Origin: Chitinophagaceae bacterium
GTDB lineage: Bacteria > Bacteroidota > Bacteroidia > Chitinophagales > Chitinophagaceae
DNA length: 35,510 nucleotides
Reading direction: 5' to 3'
NCBI GenBank assembly: GCA_019638595.1
Contig: JAHBTJ010000038.1
Location: 1 to 35,510, forward strand
The notes below the pieces were generated by a model. That model searched no databases, was not told the origin of the DNA, and worked only from the letters and a program-made list of their open reading frames with translations. The position numbers were made by a program, and so were the translations under genes. Below, piece by piece: positions 32,401-35,510 of the stretch (its first letter is position 1; each line of letters starts with the position of its first letter).

Positions 32401-33506
32401 TCTTCACAAAATGATAAAATAAAGTTGTCGGCAAGCGCCGGTTTACTGCTGTTGTAAGTAAGATGCCTGAATAATTTTTTTTCAGGCTCAATTACACTGA
32501 TACCCCCACGCAATGTACCGATCCATTTCCTGCCTTCTTTATCCTCCAGTATTTCCCATACAGAATTACTTTTTACCAATGCCTTTCCGAACAATTCGCT
32601 GTCATGTACCGCCATTGCGGCATCATTGTCTAAAATAAATACGCCGCTGCCATCTGTTGCTGCCCAGAGTGTTTTATTACGATCAATCAATATATTAATA
32701 ACAGGGCTGGCCGATGGTAAGAAATTTTGAGAGAAGCTATTGTTTTCGATATTATAAAGAAACAACCCGTTGTTGGTGCCAATCCACAAACCTTTGCCGG
32801 GCATATACCTGAGGCTGTTAGCCTGTGTGATGGTACTGTTGAACAGCGTTAATGCGGCGCTGCCGATATTAAATTTATAAAGCCCTTTCTTTTGTATAAA
32901 AACCCATACAAACTCGTCTTCCACCCCCTGTTCGATAGCTGTAACATCATAGCGTTGTACCCCGCCTTCTTCCAGCACAACCTGCCTGCCTGATAATGAT
33001 CCTTTATTAAAAATGATCATTCCGGCATCCTGGGCGCCGATGAGCATATGTTGGTCGCTGGTCATTTTAATACGATGGATATTAGCGCTTACCGGCAATA
33101 TAATATCACGGTCGGCAGGTTTGTAGCTCAACTGCCTGAATGTAGAAAGAAGCGGGTTATATACAGATGCGCCCTTTTGACCGCCTACCCACAATTGTTG
33201 TAACGCATCTCCTTCAATGGCAAAAATGGTATTATTGGGCAATGAGTTGGTATCGCCAATTACATTGTGAAAGGTTTTGAATTCATACCCATCATACCTG
33301 TTCAATCCATCGTATGTACCAAACCACATAAAACCGTTGTGATCCTGGTAAATGCTCATTACCGCATTATTGGATAACCCGTTCTCTATGCCCAGGAATT
33401 TAACAGGATAATCCTGGCAAAACAATGCAGTAATTCCAAATAAATTACAGGCTATCGCTGAAATCAGCACTTTATAATAGTAGTGGTAAATCCTCAACGT
33501 ACACAT
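29412..33506 (-). CDS. Hybrid two-component system sensor/regulator (HTCS)
   Basis: The product is 1,364 residues: a one-protein phosphorelay that senses periplasmic oligosaccharide and activates transcription. The N-terminal signal/anchor is followed by two seven-bladed propellers of Reg_prop repeats (GLSNNAVMSIYQDHNGFMWFG and many similar). Next come a Y_Y_Y domain (near 690-770) and a membrane helix (about 778-797). The kinase H-box has His837 in NVSHEFRTHLSLI. The HATPase domain has NLLSNAFKFT and DTGCGI, and the receiver has Asp1150 and Lys1202. The AraC-type HTH pair (about 1255-1350) ends FVKLFGMTPSDYIKKYK. The H-box has Thr-His where Thr-Pro is usual. It is upstream of susC on the same strand. 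Confidence 0.95.
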   Translation of the reverse strand: MCTLRIYHYYYKVLISAIACNLFGITALFCQDYPVKFLGIENGLSNNAVMSIYQDHNGFMWFGTYDGLNRYDGYEFKTFHNVIGDTNSLPNNTIFAIEGDALQQLWVGGQKGASVYNPLLSTFRQLSYKPADRDIILPVSANIHRIKMTSDQHMLIGAQDAGMIIFNKGSLSGRQVVLEEGGVQRYDVTAIEQGVEDEFVWVFIQKKGLYKFNIGSAALTLFNSTITQANSLRYMPGKGLWIGTNNGLFLYNIENNSFSQNFLPSASPVINILIDRNKTLWAATDGSGVFILDNDAAMAVHDSELFGKALVKSNSVWEILEDKEGRKWIGTLRGGISVIEPEKKLFRHLTYNSSKPALADNFILSFCEDENQNIWIGTDGAGLRYWNRKDNSYKEYRHTQNDNKSISSNFITCIIRDTRNDIWASTWFNGINRLDAATGKFEYFNCFNPVTGTTERNVWLLYEDTQKELWASATNTGSLYRFNRGTNRFELFDETITDLQAVTETTDGEFWGGNYSALIKIDRSTKKHSSYAIGYTVRCMYEDKAKNFWIGTQEGGLLLFNRQTGDFTRYSVADGLPGNTILRILEDRNGSLWLSTYNGISRFDPSKKAFRNFSISDGLQSNQFSFNAGLALSTGEFLFGGINGWNIFYPDHIKDNKNIPRVFLNGLMVSNANIQANSSYVAQLQGNQIRAITLPYEKAVVSIDFLALAYTGADKINYAYQLEGWDKDWNYVQKSRRANYAKLNEGSYIFKVKATGSDGKWGNETRLLHIQVLPPWYRTWWAYLAGFFAVAGSVFLYNRYTRRQERLKYQVQLVNLEREKDKELAEKQFSIFTNVSHEFRTHLSLIISPLKKLVSVPDNRVENKDIETAYRNSRRLLSLVDQLLLFKKADAGADTLKIAPVSVADLCKEVFDCFDYQAKSKKLAYHFTYNAADTCIYGDYEKIEIALFNLLSNAFKFTDEGNIHMYVTETGKDISINIQDTGCGIAAGDIKNIFEKFQQAHSAEGRKTFGFGVGLYLVQHFVTQHGGKVQCVSEKDKGTTMTITLLKGKEHFGNTMILHEYEQKAHLLEELAAFESLTDNAGPAIVPVTGKAASEVLSAKKSILIIDDNAEMRKYLFQLFSKEYLVYTANNGTEGLKMADDYVPDIIISDVNMDGLDGVELCIKVKQSPRLSHIPVILLTAVDASEIKLKGVAGGADDYITKPFDDDLLMAKIDSTLKNRHHLRKYFLDSITLQHNDLKVPAEYQDFLKKCIQVIEENIDNENFTIKSFSVQMGMSHSALYNKVKAISGQSLNAFIRSIRIRRAAVLMLTGNMNIAQAAFQVGIGDAKYFREQFVKLFGMTPSDYIKKYKHNFNKELNIIKIKE

Positions 33507-33626
33507 ATAGGCAAGCCTTCTGCTGTTAAATATATATATTTATGCAATCAGTAACACAATTGTTTTATCATTCAAACATTGCGCCGTATACAATTAAAGA
33601 CAGGTTACCTGCTATAAAAAACAACC

Positions 33627-35090
33627 TCATAACAAAGGAGAAAGCAATCTTGCGCACGAATCAATGAACTCAGCCCTGCGTCCCCGCTTCAACCATTGTT
33701 GTAAAGTAACTTCATCGCTGTCTTTTATATCCTGCAAAAAGGCCTCCTGCAACTGTTCGTTGATCCTTTTGCTATATACCACCGCGTTGATCTCGAAATT
33801 AAGATCAAAGCTTCGCACATCCATATTAGCAGTACCCACAAGCGAAAGCATATCGTCTACCAGCATGGTTTTGGCATGTACAAATCCTTTTTTGTACAAA
33901 TAGATCTTTACGCCCGCAAAGAGCATCTCGCGAAAATAAGAACGGGCAGCGGCATTTACAACGCGCGAATCTGAAATACCGGGCAATAATAAGCGAACAT
34001 CCTTGCCGCTCAGGGCCGCTTTTTTTAAAGCGTCGAAAATGCTTTCGTTAGGAATAAAATAAGGGGAGGTAATATACACCCGCTCCTTAGCCATAACAAT
34101 AGCCGTAAAATAAGAAAGCATGATGCCGGCATTGGGATAGTCGGGACCACCGGCATTGATCTGCACCAGGTCTTTGCCTGCCATAACCGAAAAATCCAAC
34201 GGAAAAAAAGACCTGTCCACCTCTAGTCGTTTCCCCGTGCAAAAGTTCCAGTTGGCTATAAAATTATATTGCAGGCTGTTTACGGCAGGTCCTTCTATTT
34301 TTACATGCGTATCGCGCCAGTATAATTTATTTGTACCATCGTTTACATAACGGTCCGAAATATTGATTCCTCCTATAAACCCGGTCTTGCCGTCTACAAT
34401 AATAATTTTGCGGTGATCGCGGTAATTGAGCCTGTTTGCCAGGAAAAACAATTTAATGCTGTAAAACGGATGAACCTCTATCCCGGCATTTTTCAAAACG
34501 GGAACGATCGTTCTTTTTATTCCATGACTTCCGAAGTCATCATAAATAAATCTTACTGTTACTCCCTGCCTTGCTTTCCGTATCAGTATTTCAAAAAGCC
34601 TGTCTGCTATTTTGCCTTGCTCCACTATATAGTATTCAAGATGGATAAAATGTTCCGCTTTTTCAAGCGTATCAAATACCTCTTTAAATTTTTCTTCTCC
34701 ATTTAACAGCAAAGTAACCGTATTAAAACTCAACGGAGCTTTCGAATCTTTCATCAGCAGCCGGATCAGGTCTCCTACATCTGCCAGCTCTTCCGCATGA
34801 TCGCTTACAATTTTTTGTGAAGACGCTTTTATCCTGCTTTCAATTTGTCGGAAAAGATTGTTATTGGCTATTACCTTTTTCGAAAACATTTTTTCCTTGC
34901 GGTAATTGATACCGAAGGAAAAATAAAATATACTTCCTGCAACAGGCACAACAATTACAAGCAGCAGGTATGCCAGTGTTTTAGGCGTATTGTGAGTGTC
35001 GCGTATAATCCGGAAAATACTAAATAATACAATAAGCACAACCAGAATGGTAACAACAACAGGATAGTACTTTAATACCAGTTCGATCAT
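33627..35090 (-). CDS. cls: Cardiolipin synthase (phospholipase D family)
   Basis: The product is 487 residues. Two N-terminal membrane helices (VVVTILVVLIVLFSIFRII and TLAYLLLVIVVPVAGSIFYF) anchor it in the inner membrane. Two HKD motifs follow: HRKIIIVDGKTGFIGG within NYRDHRKII, and HAKTMLVDDMLSLVGTANMD in the C-terminal half. These give the two catalytic His-Lys-Asp sets needed to join two phosphatidylglycerols into cardiolipin. Length matches ClsA-type enzymes. It lies 120 bases from the regulator start, and a palindrome CAGGTTACCTG occurs in the gap. No other lipid gene is nearby. Confidence 0.93.
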   Translation of the reverse strand: MIELVLKYYPVVVTILVVLIVLFSIFRIIRDTHNTPKTLAYLLLVIVVPVAGSIFYFSFGINYRKEKMFSKKVIANNNLFRQIESRIKASSQKIVSDHAEELADVGDLIRLLMKDSKAPLSFNTVTLLLNGEEKFKEVFDTLEKAEHFIHLEYYIVEQGKIADRLFEILIRKARQGVTVRFIYDDFGSHGIKRTIVPVLKNAGIEVHPFYSIKLFFLANRLNYRDHRKIIIVDGKTGFIGGINISDRYVNDGTNKLYWRDTHVKIEGPAVNSLQYNFIANWNFCTGKRLEVDRSFFPLDFSVMAGKDLVQINAGGPDYPNAGIMLSYFTAIVMAKERVYITSPYFIPNESIFDALKKAALSGKDVRLLLPGISDSRVVNAAARSYFREMLFAGVKIYLYKKGFVHAKTMLVDDMLSLVGTANMDVRSFDLNFEINAVVYSKRINEQLQEAFLQDIKDSDEVTLQQWLKRGRRAEFIDSCARLLSPLL

Positions 35091-35173
35091 TATTATCCAA
35101 TAATAAATAAAGTAAGGAACGAAGATATAAAATTAGCCTTGCTTCCCCCGTATCCTGTATTCCTGCAGGGCAC

Positions 35174-35209
35174 AAAAAAGCCTTTCATTATCCTGCGATA
35201 AAGAAAGGC
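35174..35209 (-). terminator. Rho-independent terminator on the minus strand
   Basis: Read leftward, GCCTTTC (35209-35203) with an inner TTATC/GATAA extension pairs with GAAAGGC (35186-35180), and six T residues follow (35179-35174). It would stop leftward transcripts before the cls promoter. Confidence 0.7.
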
Positions 35210-35395
35210 CTGGATAAAACAGAACCTACCGGCACATTATCCGCCCGTATTTCACACTATAAGGTTTAATGATAATAACTTCAAGACCGTTGCTTCCTGA
35301 ACCAATAATAACCTGCTGACAAAGGAACTAGGAGTATCGTTGCCTGTTGTATAAAAAAATATTCTACAGCATACCGGAAAGCCATTCCAAAAAAT

Positions 35396-35426
35396 TTGTT
35401 CATTTTTATTTTTACCAATACATTTA
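35396..35426 (+). promoter_or_regulatory. Promoter of tRNA-Pro
   Basis: TTG (35396-35398), a 20-base spacer and TACATTTA (35419-35426) fit the -33/-7 pattern with one mismatch in the last base. The tRNA begins 16 bases after the box. Confidence 0.55.
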
Positions 35427-35442
35427 CCGCCGAAAAATCTTT

Positions 35443-35510
35443 CGGGATGTAGCGCAGCCCGGTAGCGCGCTTCGTTCGGGACGAAGAGGCCGCTGGTTCG
35501 AATCCAGTCA
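35443..35510 (+). tRNA. tRNA-Pro (anticodon CGG), 3' end cut by the window
   Basis: The acceptor arm starts CGGGATG. The D-arm is GCGC-AGCCCGGTA-GCGC. The anticodon stem CTTCG/CGAAG encloses the loop TTCGGGA, giving anticodon CGG, which reads the proline codon CCG. The T-arm GCTGG-TTCGAAT-CCAGT is complete except for a G-U end pair. The last acceptor bases and the CCA end lie beyond the window. Confidence 0.93.

Larger units (their letters stand above)
35091..35442. other. Intergenic region with terminator and tRNA promoter
   Basis: This 352-base gap holds a minus-strand hairpin terminator (35174-35209) and the likely promoter of the tRNA (35396-35426). I see no credible coding frame in the rest. 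Confidence 0.6.

Noticed and set aside
33590-33626. Terminator after cls
   Set aside because: Only a short palindrome CAGGTTACCTG and a 5-bp stem are present, too weak for a call.

Overview
The window comes from a Bacteroidota chromosome, most likely the Chitinophagaceae/Sphingobacteriia side of the phylum; this is judged from gene content, not from a search. The evidence is a SusC/SusD pair with a hybrid two-component regulator, a gliding/type IX-type C-terminal domain, a bacterial GlnRS, the bL28-bL33-DUF4295-FtsY neighbourhood, and TTG/TAnnTTTG-like promoters.

Region 1 (1 to ~5,770) is accessory DNA. It opens with the promoter-proximal end of an IS21-family insertion sequence: the start of istA on the minus strand, followed by five copies of a tgggtcaac end repeat. 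The IS has landed in or beside a gene and supplies the first ~31 codons of the open frame downstream. Visibly A/T-rich DNA follows, carrying small unrelated plus-strand genes: two lipoproteins, a frameshifted membrane-protein remnant, a ParD/ParE-like toxin-antitoxin pair, a two-helix membrane protein, a small basic protein and a four-helix membrane protein. Several of these are separated by long spacers whose two ends are imperfect inverted repeats with a CCGTTRG core at the 3' side. This looks like an array of gene cassettes of a non-classical kind and is the best candidate for an undescribed system here. No recombinase gene lies in the window.

Region 2 (5,879 to ~20,290) is ordinary chromosome. 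On the minus strand are a Tat-exported PLP enzyme, an uncharacterised radical SAM protein directly behind ftsY, a GNAT acetyltransferase, and the DUF4295-rpmG-rpmB cluster with its own promoter and terminator. On the plus strand are a CHU_C-tailed secreted protein and glnS. Then, on the minus strand, come rpiA with a shortened DUF1080 protein, a large S9 peptidase, a polyprenol-phosphate-type glycosyltransferase and a DEDDh exonuclease. A 38-residue plus-strand lipoprotein ends the region.

Region 3 (20,352 to 33,506) is a complete polysaccharide utilisation locus, all on the minus strand: a hybrid two-component sensor/regulator, SusC-type transporter, SusD-type lipoprotein, GH2 enzyme and GH30 enzyme. 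The glycan would be sensed by the regulator, bound and imported by SusCD, and cut by GH30 at the surface or in the periplasm and by GH2 in the periplasm. A perfect 12-bp direct repeat spaced by 22 bp sits upstream of susC and is the likely regulator site. A strong hairpin between susD and GH2 probably sets the ratio of transporter to enzyme.

Region 4 (33,627 to the end) holds a cardiolipin synthase gene and, after a ~350-bp gap with a minus-strand terminator and a promoter, a tRNA-Pro(CGG) cut by the window edge.
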